A DNA stretch of 64,000 nt, from NCBI RefSeq assembly GCF_000526215.1, contig NZ_JAFQ01000004.1, positions 6,510,001 through 6,574,000 of the forward strand. The letters run 5' to 3'. Under the pieces are notes generated by a model, which searched no databases, was not told the DNA's origin, and saw nothing but the letters and a program-made list of their open reading frames with translations. The stretch is from Nocardia sp. BMG51109 (GTDB taxonomy: Bacteria; Actinomycetota; Actinomycetes; Mycobacteriales; Mycobacteriaceae). Made by a program: the position numbers and the translations under genes. Shown here piece after piece: positions 35,584 to 43,841 of this stretch (position 1 is the first letter of the stretch; the number at the start of each line of letters is the position of its first letter).

Positions 35584-36738
35584 ATGAATGTCCGTGCCGG
35601 ACAGCGCCCGACCATCCGTGCCGGACGGTCCCCGAACGTCCGCGCCGCACGGTGCCCCGATGTCACCGCCGGACGGCGTCGCACCCCCGGCGCGGCCCGT
35701 ATCGCCGCGCTCCTGCTGGCCGCGGCGCTCGCCGGTGCGACCGCCCCGGCGGCCGCCGAGCCCGCCGCCGAGATGACCCCGGCACACGTCCTGGCCGCCG
35801 CCCGGCCGGCCGACGACGGCTCTCGGCTGCTGGCGGCCGCACCGGGCCCCGGCCGCGTGCTGGACCTCACCGTGCACTCGGCCGCCATGGGCCGGGCCCT
35901 GACCGTCGCGATCCTCCCCGCCGCCGACCCGTCGCGCCCGGCCCCGACGCTGTATCTGCTCAACGGCATCGACGGCGGCACCGCGACCGGCGACTGGCGC
36001 GACGGCAAGAACTGGCTCACCCGCACCGACGTCGCGGACTTCTTCGCCGACAAGCAGGTGAACGTGGCGCTCCCGATCGGCGGCGCCGGCAGCTTCTTCA
36101 CCGATTGGCGCGCCGACGACCCCGTGCACGGGCGGCTGCGCTGGACCACCTTCCTGACCCGCGAGCTGCCGCCCATCGTCGACTCGGCGTTTCGCGGCAC
36201 CGGCGCCAACGCCATCGCGGGCCCGTCGATGGCCGGCACCTCGGTGTTCCAGTTGGCGCTCGCGGCGCCGGGCCTGTACCGCGGGATCGGCTCCTACAGC
36301 GGCTGCGCGCGCACCAGCGACCCGGCGGCGCAGGTCATGGTCGACGCCATCGTCACCGGCATGATGGGCAACACGATGAACATGTGGGGCCCGCCGACCG
36401 ACCCCGCCTGGGCCGCCAACGACCCGTACCTGCACGCCGATCGGCTGCGCGGCACCGCCGTCTACGTCGCCTCCGGCAACGGCGCTCCCGGACCGCTGGA
36501 CACCCTCGACGGGCCGGGTATCGACGACAATTCGGGGACGCTGCTCGATCAGCTCGTCGTCGGTGGAATGCTGGACGCCCTCGCGAGCCGCTGTACCGGG
36601 CTGCTGCGGGATCGGTTCCGGGAGCTGGACATTCCCGCAACCTTCGATCTGCGGCCGCACGGCACCCACTCCTGGGGCTACTGGCAGCAGGACCTGCACA
36701 ACTCCTGGCCGGTGCTGAGCGCGGCGCTCGGCGACTGA
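35584..36738 (+). CDS. Secreted esterase of the Ag85/mycolyltransferase-like family
   Basis: Exported alpha/beta hydrolase of 384 aa related to antigen 85 mycolyltransferases, so probably an envelope lipid esterase or acyltransferase. After a signal peptide (ARIAALLLAAALAGATAPAAA) come LYLLNGIDGGTATGDWRDG, the nucleophile elbow AGPSMAGTSVFQLAL and HGTHSWGYWQQDL with the catalytic His. In Ag85 the elbow is GLSMAGSS, so the Ser is kept. The first ~35 residues precede the signal peptide and arise from a 24-bp tandem repeat; GGGAGG supports the ATG at 35584. Confidence 0.87.
   Translation: MNVRAGQRPTIRAGRSPNVRAARCPDVTAGRRRTPGAARIAALLLAAALAGATAPAAAEPAAEMTPAHVLAAARPADDGSRLLAAAPGPGRVLDLTVHSAAMGRALTVAILPAADPSRPAPTLYLLNGIDGGTATGDWRDGKNWLTRTDVADFFADKQVNVALPIGGAGSFFTDWRADDPVHGRLRWTTFLTRELPPIVDSAFRGTGANAIAGPSMAGTSVFQLALAAPGLYRGIGSYSGCARTSDPAAQVMVDAIVTGMMGNTMNMWGPPTDPAWAANDPYLHADRLRGTAVYVASGNGAPGPLDTLDGPGIDDNSGTLLDQLVVGGMLDALASRCTGLLRDRFRELDIPATFDLRPHGTHSWGYWQQDLHNSWPVLSAALGD
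35591..35676 (+). repeat. 24-bp tandem repeat in the esterase N-terminus
   Basis: About 3.5 degenerate copies starting at 35591, 35615, 35639 and 35663, each beginning TCCG/TCAC and containing GCCGGACGG-like sequence. In frame they encode an 8-residue unit of the type RAGxxPxV ahead of the signal peptide. Confidence 0.7.
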
Positions 36739-36882
36739 GCCGCCCGGCGCCCAGGGGAACCCGGCGTGGATCGCCGGTACCGGCAGCGATCGATCGATCG
36801 CGAAAGGTACTGTTACCGTGCGTATTTCGATTTCGTTCCGGTTTCCCGGCGATCCTCGCCCGCCCGGTGCCCGCGACCGCGC

Positions 36883-36888
36883 TAGGCT
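36883..36888 (+). promoter_or_regulatory. -10 element TAGGCT, leaderless promoter for the cheB operon
   Basis: TAGGCT ends 6 bp before a GTG at 36895 that opens a 19-codon ORF abutting cheB. The same hexamer and spacing precede the GAF-ANTAR gene at 39511. Confidence 0.5.
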
Positions 36889-36894
36889 GAGGCA

Positions 36895-36954
36895 GTGTTC
36901 GGATTCCGCTCGTCTTGTCGCGGTACCCCGCGCCGTCGCGGCCTGCCGATATGA
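36895..36954 (+). CDS. Possible 19-aa leader peptide overlapping the cheB start
   Basis: GTG 36895 lies 6 bp after a TAGGCT -10 element, so a leaderless message would begin here. The ORF encodes an Arg-rich peptide with one Cys (VFGFRSSCRGTPRRRGLPI), and its TGA overlaps the ATG of cheB (ATGA at 36951-36954). Translational coupling or attenuation is possible. Evidence is positional only. Confidence 0.35.
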   Translation: MFGFRSSCRGTPRRRGLPI

Positions 36955-37577
36955 CGGCCACGCCCGACAACATCGGTGACACGATGCCGCCCGACGGCTA
37001 CGCCGTCGTGGCGATCGCGTCCTCGGCGGGGGGAATCACGGCCCTGAGCCGAGTGCTGAGTGACCTGCCGCCCGACCTCCCGGTGCCGGTGCTGGTCGTG
37101 CAGCATCTCGACCCCCGTCACGAAACGGTCATCGCGGACGTTCTCTCCCGGCGGACGAAGCTGCCGGTCCGCCTGGCCGGCGCCGATCAATCGGCCGAGG
37201 CGGGCACGGTCTACATCGCTCCGCCGAATCGTCATCTGCTGGTGGGTTCGCAGGGCATATTGTCGCTGTCGAGCAGCGAACTGGTGCATTTCGTCCGCCC
37301 CTCCGCCGACCTGCTGTTCGAATCCGTCGCCGGTGCCTACGGCCCGCGTGCGATCGCGTGTGTACTCACCGGCTCGGGCCGCGACGGCGCGATGGGGGTC
37401 GGCGCCGTCAAGTCCCGCGGCGGCACGGTGATCGTGCAGGATCCGGAGGAGGCGGAATTCGACGGCATGCCGACCGCTGCGGTCGAAACCGGGGCAGTCG
37501 ATTTCGTGTTGCCGCTCGGAGAGATCGCCGCCGTGCTGCGCGGCCTGGTCGAGGGCGGCGAACATGACCGGCAGTGA
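36951..37577 (+). CDS. CheB-type protein-glutamate methylesterase (stand-alone)
   Basis: Removes methyl groups from glutamates of a signalling protein; 208 aa containing only the esterase domain, no receiver. AIASSAGGITAL (22-33) holds the nucleophile Ser25, QHLDPRHE (51-58) the His52 and LTGSGRDGAMGV the Asp; APPNRHLLV follows the family pattern. Organism context (no flagellar or mcp genes here) suggests a non-chemotaxis role. It overlaps the following CheR-PAS gene by 14 bp. ATG 36951 is chosen; ATG 36984 is an alternative. Confidence 0.88.
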   Translation: MTATPDNIGDTMPPDGYAVVAIASSAGGITALSRVLSDLPPDLPVPVLVVQHLDPRHETVIADVLSRRTKLPVRLAGADQSAEAGTVYIAPPNRHLLVGSQGILSLSSSELVHFVRPSADLLFESVAGAYGPRAIACVLTGSGRDGAMGVGAVKSRGGTVIVQDPEEAEFDGMPTAAVETGAVDFVLPLGEIAAVLRGLVEGGEHDRQ

Positions 37578-39462
37578 CGCCGCTGCCGACCGTGACGATT
37601 CGAACGTCGACGGCACGCTCGAGGATCTGCTGATCTTCATCCGCGATTCGCGCGGCTTCGACTTCACCGGATACAAGCGCTCGTCGCTGGCGCGCCGGAT
37701 CCGCAAGCGGATGCACGAGGTCCGGATCGACAAGTATTCGGACTACCGTGACTACCTCGAAACCAATGCCGACGAGTTCCGGTACCTGTTCAACACCATC
37801 CTCATCAACGTCACCAGCTTCTTCCGTGACATCGACGCGTGGCAGTACCTGCAGCGCGAGATCCTGCCGGAACTTCTCACCACGCTCGACCCCGGTGCCG
37901 AGATCCGCATCTGGAGCGCCGGGTGCTCCAGCGGGGAAGAAGCGTATTCGCTGGCGATCGCTCTGGCCGAGGTGCTCGGCATCGACGAGGCGGTCAAGCG
38001 GGTGAAGATCTATGGGACGGACGTGGACGAGGAGGCGCTGCGCGACGCCCGCACCGGGATGTACAGCGCCAAGGCGCTGGAGGCGTTGTCGAGCGAGTTG
38101 CGCGACCGCTATTTCGAGGCCAACGGCGACAAGTTCATCTTTCGCAGCGATCTGCGGCGCCGGGTCATCTTCGGCCGTCACGACATCACCCGCGATGCCC
38201 CCATCTCGCGGCTGGATCTGCTGGTGTGCCGCAACACCCTGATGTATTTCAATGTGGAGGCGCAGTCCCAGATCGTCGACCGTTACCATTTCGCCCTGCG
38301 CGAGGGCGGGTTCCTGTTTCTCGGCAAGGCCGAAATGCTGCTGTCGGACGGTGAGCGGTTCGAGGTCGCCCACATGCGGCAGCGCATCTTCCGGCGCCGG
38401 GGTGGCGTGACCGGCACCATGCAGACCCCGGCGGCGCCGCGACTGGATATCGGCCTCGGGCAGGAAGTGCAAGGGGCCGTGAAGCGCCGGATGCTGAGCG
38501 AGCTCGCGCTGGAATCCACACCGGTCGCGATGGTCGGCGTCGATATCGACGGCAAGGTGGCCGTCGCCAACAGCCAGATGCGCAACATGTTCGGGTTGAC
38601 GCAGCACGATGTCGGCCGGCCCCTGAGCGAGCTGGAGATTTCCTACCGGCCCGTGGAATTGCGGTCCCTCATCGAGCAGGCCGTCGCCGAGCATCGGGTC
38701 ATCCGCGTCAACAGCGTCGAGCGCCGGGTCGGTCCCGACGATATCCAGTTCTTCGACGTGCACGTGCAGCCGCTGTGGAGCGGCGACGGGCCGCACGTGG
38801 GCGTCATCGTCAGCTTCGTCGATACCACGGTGTCGACCCGGCTTTCCGTCGAGGTGAAGAACAAGCGCGAGGAGCTGGAGACCGCCTACGAGGAACTCCA
38901 GTCGACCAACGAGGAACTCGAAACCACCAACGAGGAACTGCAATCCAGCATCGAGGAGCTGGAGACCACCAACGAGGAACTCCAGTCGACCAACGAGGAA
39001 CTCGAAACCACCAACGAGGAACTGCAATCCGGCAACGAGGAACTCGAGACCATGAACGAGGAGCTGCGCATCCGCAGCGGCGAGCTCGATGAGGCCCGGG
39101 GATTTCTCGAGGGGATTCTGTCCAGTGTCGGGGCCGGAGTGGTGGTGCTCGACGGCGACCTGCGGGTGCGTAGCTGGAACCGGGGCGCCGAGGAGCTGTG
39201 GGGACTGCGTGCCGACGAGGTCCGCCATCAGCTGTTCACGGCATTGGATTTCGGTCTGCCGACCGAGCAGTTGCACGACACCATCAAGCACACCCTCGAA
39301 ACCGGACACCGCAGCAACCCGGTGGACGTTCCGGCGGTCAACCGCATCGGCCGCTCGATCGTCTGCGCCGTGACGTGCACGATCATGGACGGAATCCGCG
39401 ATGCCGTGGTGCTTCTCATGGAGGAGCAGCCGGTACCGCCTGCGGCGCAATCCGATCAGTGA
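37564..39462 (+). CDS. CheR methyltransferase-PAS protein with long heptad coiled coil
   Basis: 632 aa: CheR all-alpha and methyltransferase domains (about 18-285) with the SAM motif SAGCSSGEEAYSLAI (118-132) and LLVCRNTLMYF (219-229); a PAS-like domain (about 310-425); an extended coiled coil of NEELETTNEELQS heptads (about 435-505); and a second PAS domain (about 515-620; SWNRGAEELWGLRADEV). There is no histidine kinase domain. With the overlapping CheB, it forms a methylation-based signalling pair like the CheB-CheR-PAS hybrids seen in other non-motile bacteria; the target is unknown. The coil is partly an exact DNA duplication. Confidence 0.9.
   Translation: MTGSDAAADRDDSNVDGTLEDLLIFIRDSRGFDFTGYKRSSLARRIRKRMHEVRIDKYSDYRDYLETNADEFRYLFNTILINVTSFFRDIDAWQYLQREILPELLTTLDPGAEIRIWSAGCSSGEEAYSLAIALAEVLGIDEAVKRVKIYGTDVDEEALRDARTGMYSAKALEALSSELRDRYFEANGDKFIFRSDLRRRVIFGRHDITRDAPISRLDLLVCRNTLMYFNVEAQSQIVDRYHFALREGGFLFLGKAEMLLSDGERFEVAHMRQRIFRRRGGVTGTMQTPAAPRLDIGLGQEVQGAVKRRMLSELALESTPVAMVGVDIDGKVAVANSQMRNMFGLTQHDVGRPLSELEISYRPVELRSLIEQAVAEHRVIRVNSVERRVGPDDIQFFDVHVQPLWSGDGPHVGVIVSFVDTTVSTRLSVEVKNKREELETAYEELQSTNEELETTNEELQSSIEELETTNEELQSTNEELETTNEELQSGNEELETMNEELRIRSGELDEARGFLEGILSSVGAGVVVLDGDLRVRSWNRGAEELWGLRADEVRHQLFTALDFGLPTEQLHDTIKHTLETGHRSNPVDVPAVNRIGRSIVCAVTCTIMDGIRDAVVLLMEEQPVPPAAQSDQ
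38890..39030 (+). repeat. 84-bp direct duplication within the coiled coil
   Basis: A 57-bp segment at 38890-38946 recurs without change at 38974-39030, giving an 84-bp period, exactly four heptads (28 residues). Identity at wobble positions points to a recent or frequently homogenised duplication that would lengthen the coil. Confidence 0.85.
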
Positions 39463-39498
39463 GAGGGGAATTCGGGCGCGTGCCCCGGCGCCACACGC

Positions 39499-39504
39499 TA
39501 GGCT
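39499..39504 (+). promoter_or_regulatory. -10 element TAGGCT, leaderless promoter of the GAF-ANTAR gene
   Basis: TAGGCT ends 6 bp before the GTG at 39511; no ribosome site is present, consistent with a leaderless start. Confidence 0.5.
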
Positions 39505-39510
39505 GACTTC

Positions 39511-40404
39511 GTGTCGTCTTCAGCGAGCGCCCACGACGACGTGAAAAGGCAGTGGCATCACTATCGCCGCGAGCTGGAGCGCGCCGCACGGGCAGGCGAG
39601 ACGGCGGCCAACTACGAAGGTCAGGCCGCACGGCCGCCCAGCACGATGCAACCGTTCCGTGAGCGCATGGCCGCTCTGCACCGCCGCATCGAGCAGCGCC
39701 ACTACGCCTGTGCCCGGCTGTACCAGTTGCACGCCCTGCGCTTGCAGCGGTGGCGGGCGAGCAACACACCGGCGGTACGGCCGGTGTTCATGGCCGCGGT
39801 GGCCGAGGACCTGGGTGTGGTGGGCGCGGCGATCACCCTCTTCGACGACCGGCGGCAGGAGCTGCTCACCGCGTCGTCCGACGCGCGTTCCAGCGCCGCC
39901 CACGACATCGAGGCCACCGTCGGGCAGGGACCCTCGCACGACGTCGTGAACGGTATCGATTCGGTGGTCGTGGAAGCGGCCGACCTGGCCGCGCGCTGGC
40001 CGGAATACGGCAGGGGCGCCATAGATCTCGGCATCGGTTCCGTTGTCGCCGTGCCGCTCACGACCGGCCTGGGGCGGCTGGGCACGCTGTGTGGTTTCTC
40101 CGAGGAGCCACGGTTGCCGGAAGGCACCGTCCTGACCGCCGGCCGCATCGCCGACGCTCTGGCCAACGACGTGCTGCTGGACGAGCAGCTGATGTCCGTG
40201 GACGGCATCGCCGCCGACGGCGGGCTGTTCGATGATGCCGACTACCTGACTACCGTGAACCAGGCCGTGGGTATGGTGGCCGCGCAGGGGCCGTACTCGA
40301 TCGACACGGCGCTGGTGCTGATGCGGGCCCGGGCCTTCGCCGACGGGATGTCGCTGGCCGAACTCGCCCGCCGAGTTCTCGAGGAGGGATACCGGCTGTG
40401 CTGA
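39511..40404 (+). CDS. GAF and ANTAR domain RNA-binding antiterminator
   Basis: Regulator of 297 aa. A basic helical N-terminus (to about 85) precedes a GAF sensor domain (about 90-225; SVVAVPLTTGLGRLGTLCGF) and a C-terminal ANTAR domain (about 240-295; NQAVGMVAAQGPYSIDTAL, MSLAELARRVLEEG). ANTAR domains bind dual hairpins in nascent RNA to prevent termination. Its neighbour is of the same class and the pair follows the CheB/CheR genes, so it is likely an output of that pathway (inference). Confidence 0.9.
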   Translation: MSSSASAHDDVKRQWHHYRRELERAARAGETAANYEGQAARPPSTMQPFRERMAALHRRIEQRHYACARLYQLHALRLQRWRASNTPAVRPVFMAAVAEDLGVVGAAITLFDDRRQELLTASSDARSSAAHDIEATVGQGPSHDVVNGIDSVVVEAADLAARWPEYGRGAIDLGIGSVVAVPLTTGLGRLGTLCGFSEEPRLPEGTVLTAGRIADALANDVLLDEQLMSVDGIAADGGLFDDADYLTTVNQAVGMVAAQGPYSIDTALVLMRARAFADGMSLAELARRVLEEGYRLC

Positions 40405-40429
40405 CTGTGGAGTTCCCCGGAGGTGCCCC

Positions 40430-41182
40430 GTGACCGACCATCTGGCGGCAGGGATGGCGCAGCTCACGACCCTGCTCGCGGACCGCGCGATCCTCGATCG
40501 CCCGAGCGGAATAGCCGACATCGTCTCCGGCATGCTGCCGGGCTCACCGCTCGTGGGCGTGGCCCTGACCGGTGACGAGACGGTCGCCGGTGGATCGGCG
40601 GACGCCCGAGCGTTCGTCGCCGCGGAGCTGCCGTATCACGATCAACCGGGACCGTACCGGGCCGCCGCCGAGTCGGCGGCGGTGGTCTCGGTGCCCGATA
40701 CGGCCGCCGAACCGCGGTGGCCCGAGTACGCGCAACGGATGCGCCGAGGTGGGATAGCCGCACACGACGTGTGGCCGCTGTGCGCCGACGGCGACGTGAT
40801 CGGCACGTTGAGCGTGTACCGCCGCGGTTCCGGCGGCGTCGACGAACCGACCCGCTCCGCGGCCGCGATGGTCGCGGATCATCTCGGCGTGCTGCTGCGG
40901 ATCGCCACCGAGACGGCCCGGCGCACGGCACTCACCGAGCAGTTGCGCGCGGCGCTGGACTCGCGGTCGGTCATCGATCAAGCGGTGGGGATCCTGATGG
41001 GACAGCAGCGCTGTGATCGCGATACCGCCTTCGGCATGCTGCGCGCCATCTCGAACCGCCGCAACGTCAAACTCGCCACCGTGGCCGCCGAACTGGTGGC
41101 CGCTATCGGCGGAAGCCCGCCCGCCACACCGCATTTCGATGAACCGACACTGCCCACCAAGCCCGCCGGGCGCTCTCGCTGA
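40430..41182 (+). CDS. Second GAF and ANTAR domain protein
   Basis: Regulator of 250 aa: GAF domain at about 10-165 (LCADGDVIGTLSVYRRGSGG) and ANTAR at about 175-235 (SRSVIDQAVGILMGQQRCDR, AFGMLRAISNRRNVKLATVA). GTG 40430 has CGGAGG upstream. It is 25 bp behind the first ANTAR gene, so both are probably co-transcribed and may compete for or share RNA targets. Confidence 0.9.
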   Translation: MTDHLAAGMAQLTTLLADRAILDRPSGIADIVSGMLPGSPLVGVALTGDETVAGGSADARAFVAAELPYHDQPGPYRAAAESAAVVSVPDTAAEPRWPEYAQRMRRGGIAAHDVWPLCADGDVIGTLSVYRRGSGGVDEPTRSAAAMVADHLGVLLRIATETARRTALTEQLRAALDSRSVIDQAVGILMGQQRCDRDTAFGMLRAISNRRNVKLATVAAELVAAIGGSPPATPHFDEPTLPTKPAGRSR

Positions 41183-41197
41183 CCCGGCGGCGGTACG

Positions 41198-41545
41198 TCA
41201 CGACGGGTCGTCGGTGAGTTCCGGTCGCCCCGCAGGCGAAGCGGGTCGCGCGTCGAACCTCGCTGCGCCGGGCGGCCGCCGGAGGTCTTCGGCGGCGCGT
41301 CGGCTCGCCACGATGCGACCGTAGGCCGCTTCGGCGAATTCACGCGCTGCCGCGGCCCTGACCAGCGCGGCTTCGGCGCGTGCCCGAGCGGTTCGGACAC
41401 GGCGAACCGTCGCGGCGATACGCGCGCGATCCACCGACGGGCCCAGCCTGGGAACGAACTGTGGCGACATATGCGCCGCCGTGGCGGCCAACGGCGCACG
41501 GACCGGGCCTGTCGTCGGTGCCGCCTTCGGATCGGGTCGCATCAT
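41198..41545 (-). CDS. Hypothetical Ala/Arg-rich protein
   Basis: A 115-aa frame of uncertain reality. The middle (VDRARIAATVRRVRTARARA, AAAAREFAEAAYGRIVASRR) would form an amphipathic helix; the ends are Pro/Ala-rich. GAGG precedes the ATG pair by about 9 bp. It converges with the second ANTAR gene. Not recognised as any family; it could be a GC-driven false frame. Confidence 0.45.
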   Translation of the reverse strand: MMRPDPKAAPTTGPVRAPLAATAAHMSPQFVPRLGPSVDRARIAATVRRVRTARARAEAALVRAAAAREFAEAAYGRIVASRRAAEDLRRPPGAARFDARPASPAGRPELTDDPS

Positions 41546-41711
41546 TCTGTTCGCCTCGGTTCCGGTTGGTGCACCGTGTCACGGCATCGATCTCAGCCAA
41601 CGGCATCGCCGATACCGCCGGTAGTGGGGAAAACTCTCTACTCCCAGGACTTTCGACTCTTGTTCACGGTCGGGGCGCCCGGTGGGACCGTGGCCGGACA
41701 CGTAGCGGCTC

Positions 41712-41717
41712 GATAAT
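41712..41717 (+). promoter_or_regulatory. -10 element GATAAT of a leaderless promoter
   Basis: GATAAT ends 7 bp before the ATG of the amidotransferase gene; no ribosome site lies between them. Confidence 0.45.
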
Positions 41718-41724
41718 CTGGTGC

Positions 41725-42468
41725 ATGCCCAAACCGTGCCTGCTGCTGCAGTTGCGGCCGGAGCATTCGGCCGCCGACGACGAGTACCGCGCTATCGAGC
41801 GTACGGCCGCGATCAGCGCCGACCGGTTGGTCCGAGTGCGGATGGAGCGGGGGCTGCCCGATCTCGACCCGGAGGACTTCTCGGCGGTCATCGTGGGCGG
41901 CGGACCCAGCAACGTCGGCGACCCCGACGATCGCAAATACGACTACCAGCGCACATTCGAACCCCGGCTGCGGAGGCTCGTCGCCGAGATCGTCCGGCGC
42001 GATCTCCCCTACCTCGGGGCCTGCTACGGGCTGAGCATCCTCGCCGACGTGCTCGGCGGGACGGTGGGCCGGGAGCGCTACGCCGAGACGGCCGGCGCCC
42101 AGACCATCGAACTCACCGACTCCGCTCGCACCGACCCGCTGCTCTACGACCTGCCGCGCACGTTCCGCGCCTTCGTCGGGCACAAGGAGGCCTGCCAGGA
42201 CATCCCGCCCGGCGCGACCCTACTGGCCGGCTCGGCGGGATGCCCGGTGCAGATGGTGCGGGTCGGCCGCAACGTCTACGCCACCCAGTTCCACCCGGAA
42301 CTGGACGGCGAGGGCCTCGCCCTGCGCATCGAAACCTACCGGCACGCCGGATATTTCGATCCCGCCGAGGCCGACCACCTGATCGCCCTCGGCCACCGCG
42401 AATCGGTTCCGGTGCCGGGTGAGATCCTGCGCCGGTTCGTCGCCCGTTACCACTCGGATCGAGCCTGA
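41725..42468 (+). CDS. Class I glutamine amidotransferase-like protein
   Basis: Stand-alone glutaminase-type domain of 247 aa similar to GMP-synthase amidotransferase relatives, acting in the cytosol on an unknown amine acceptor. FSAVIVGGGPSNV, LGACYGLSILADVLGG (nucleophile Cys) and YATQFHPELDGEGL (catalytic His and Glu) are in order. ATG 41725 has a -10-like hexamer 7 bp upstream, so the longer frame from 41380 is not used. Isolated between unrelated genes. Confidence 0.87.
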   Translation: MPKPCLLLQLRPEHSAADDEYRAIERTAAISADRLVRVRMERGLPDLDPEDFSAVIVGGGPSNVGDPDDRKYDYQRTFEPRLRRLVAEIVRRDLPYLGACYGLSILADVLGGTVGRERYAETAGAQTIELTDSARTDPLLYDLPRTFRAFVGHKEACQDIPPGATLLAGSAGCPVQMVRVGRNVYATQFHPELDGEGLALRIETYRHAGYFDPAEADHLIALGHRESVPVPGEILRRFVARYHSDRA

Positions 42469-42536
42469 CCGGCTCGCATCGCTCGGCGCGGATCTCTCGG
42501 ACGGCCCGCCGCGTCATCGACCGCGGGCCGCGCCGA

Positions 42537-42836
42537 TCACTGGTCGGGGGTCTCCTCGCCCTGTGTCGCCAGCACGAAGCTGCTCTGACCGTTGCCGTCG
42601 ACCCCGGCGTCGAGAATCTTGTCGTCGAGGAAGGCGGCGGCCTCCTGGTCGAGGAAGATCCGGGAGCCCTCGGCGGACATCACCTGATCGTTCTCCGACG
42701 GCTCCGCGGCCAGGGCCAGCTGCAGCGTCTCGGCGCCGTCGTCGGTGAAGATGCGCAGTCCGGCGTCCTGCGGCGTGCCCTCCGCGGAGGTGATGGTGCG
42801 GACGACATCGATCGCCGTCGGCGTGAGCATCAGCAT
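42537..42836 (-). CDS. IscA/HesB-like protein without cysteines
   Basis: A 99-aa protein with the A-type carrier (HesB/IscA) fold: MLMLTPTAIDVVRTITSAEG, GLRIFTD, SRIFLDQEAAAFLDDKILDA and SSFVLA follow the family from start to end. IscA proteins bind iron or Fe-S clusters through three Cys (about 35, 99 and 101); none exists here, so cluster binding by the usual route is impossible. ATG 42836 with AAAGGA 8 bp upstream is chosen. Nocardiae and streptomycetes have similar Cys-less members annotated as HesB; the function is unknown. Confidence 0.8.
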   Translation of the reverse strand: MLMLTPTAIDVVRTITSAEGTPQDAGLRIFTDDGAETLQLALAAEPSENDQVMSAEGSRIFLDQEAAAFLDDKILDAGVDGNGQSSFVLATQGEETPDQ

Positions 42837-42990
42837 GGTGGTGTTCCTTTCCCGTATCGGGTGGGTCTCGATGGGCATACGTTCTCCCCCGAGTAGCCAC
42901 CATGTGCGGGGTAAAACCCGACTGCGGGAATCCGCTGTATTTTCGCCGGTCAGGGCGGTAGCTGCCGGAGCGCTGCGGCCCGCCGCCCGG

Positions 42991-43734
42991 TCAGCATCCG
43001 CGCAGCACCGAGTCCAGCGCGTCCTTCTCCGACTGTTGCAGGGTGAGCTGCCACGCCGACTTCACCGCCACCCACATCGACGCATAGGTGCAGCGGAAGC
43101 CGGTGTCGGTGGGCAGCCACTGCGCGGGATCCTGATCGCCCTTGGACCGGTTGGACGCGGCGGTCACCGCGATCAGCTGCGGATGCTCGAGGTCGTTGGC
43201 GAGGCGTTCGCGCTGGTCGTCGCTCCATTCGGCGGCGCCCGAGCGCCAGGCGTCGGCCAGCGGGACGACGTGGTCGATATCGGCGGCGGAAGGGTCGGTG
43301 ACCGTCTTGCCGTCGTAGGGCGAGTGCCAGCTGCCGGCTGTCGGGCGGCACTCCGCGTCGACCTCGACGCCGGTGCCGTCGCGCTGCAGCACCGCCTCGC
43401 GGGTCGTGCACTTCCCCGACGCCGTGCTCCAGTGCGGGAACTTCTCCCGCGCGTAGCCGCTCATCGAGCCCTCGTCGGCCACCGTCAGGGAGCCGAGCAT
43501 GCCGCGCGCGGCGTCGGCGGTAGGGATCCCCGGCGGTTCGGCGTGCGCGGTGCCCGGTGCCGACAGGCACATGATCAGAGCCAGCGCCGACAGGCACATG
43601 ATCGGGGCCCGCGGCGACAGGCACGTGGTCAGGCCCGGTGCCGACAGGCGCGCGATCGGCCTCGGTGCCGAGCGGTAGGCCGTGACCGCCGGCGCGCATG
43701 CGCCGAGTGCGAAGCGTCGCATATCTGTTCCCAT
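42991..43734 (-). CDS. Secreted HNH endonuclease family protein (DUF1524 type)
   Basis: Exported nuclease-like protein of 247 aa. The HNH core is DIDHVVPLADAWRSGA (metal-finger DH..PL), followed by PQLIAVTAASNRSKGDQDP (Asn and the K/D of the motif) and ALDSVLRGC at the end; Cys pairs suggest disulphides after export. Similar actinobacterial proteins start with a signal peptide, and here that region is expanded by a 27-bp tandem repeat into LIMCLSA-type units. Start ATG 43734 or 43722. Confidence 0.85.
   Translation of the reverse strand: MGTDMRRFALGACAPAVTAYRSAPRPIARLSAPGLTTCLSPRAPIMCLSALALIMCLSAPGTAHAEPPGIPTADAARGMLGSLTVADEGSMSGYAREKFPHWSTASGKCTTREAVLQRDGTGVEVDAECRPTAGSWHSPYDGKTVTDPSAADIDHVVPLADAWRSGAAEWSDDQRERLANDLEHPQLIAVTAASNRSKGDQDPAQWLPTDTGFRCTYASMWVAVKSAWQLTLQQSEKDALDSVLRGC
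43562..43670 (-). repeat. 27-bp tandem repeat in the nuclease signal peptide
   Basis: Four copies with GACAGG (plus strand) at 43562, 43589, 43616 and 43643, exactly 27 bp apart. In the coding strand each adds nine residues of the type LIMCLSAPG/A, lengthening the hydrophobic signal core from one to about four units. Confidence 0.85.
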
Positions 43735-43841
43735 CCACGGGGGCCGGATACGCGACGAAACTAGTTAGCGGCAGCAAAAATGAAATGGACGTACGGTAAC
43801 CATTGGCGGACGAGACGGAAACCTTGGGAATCGCTCCCGTT

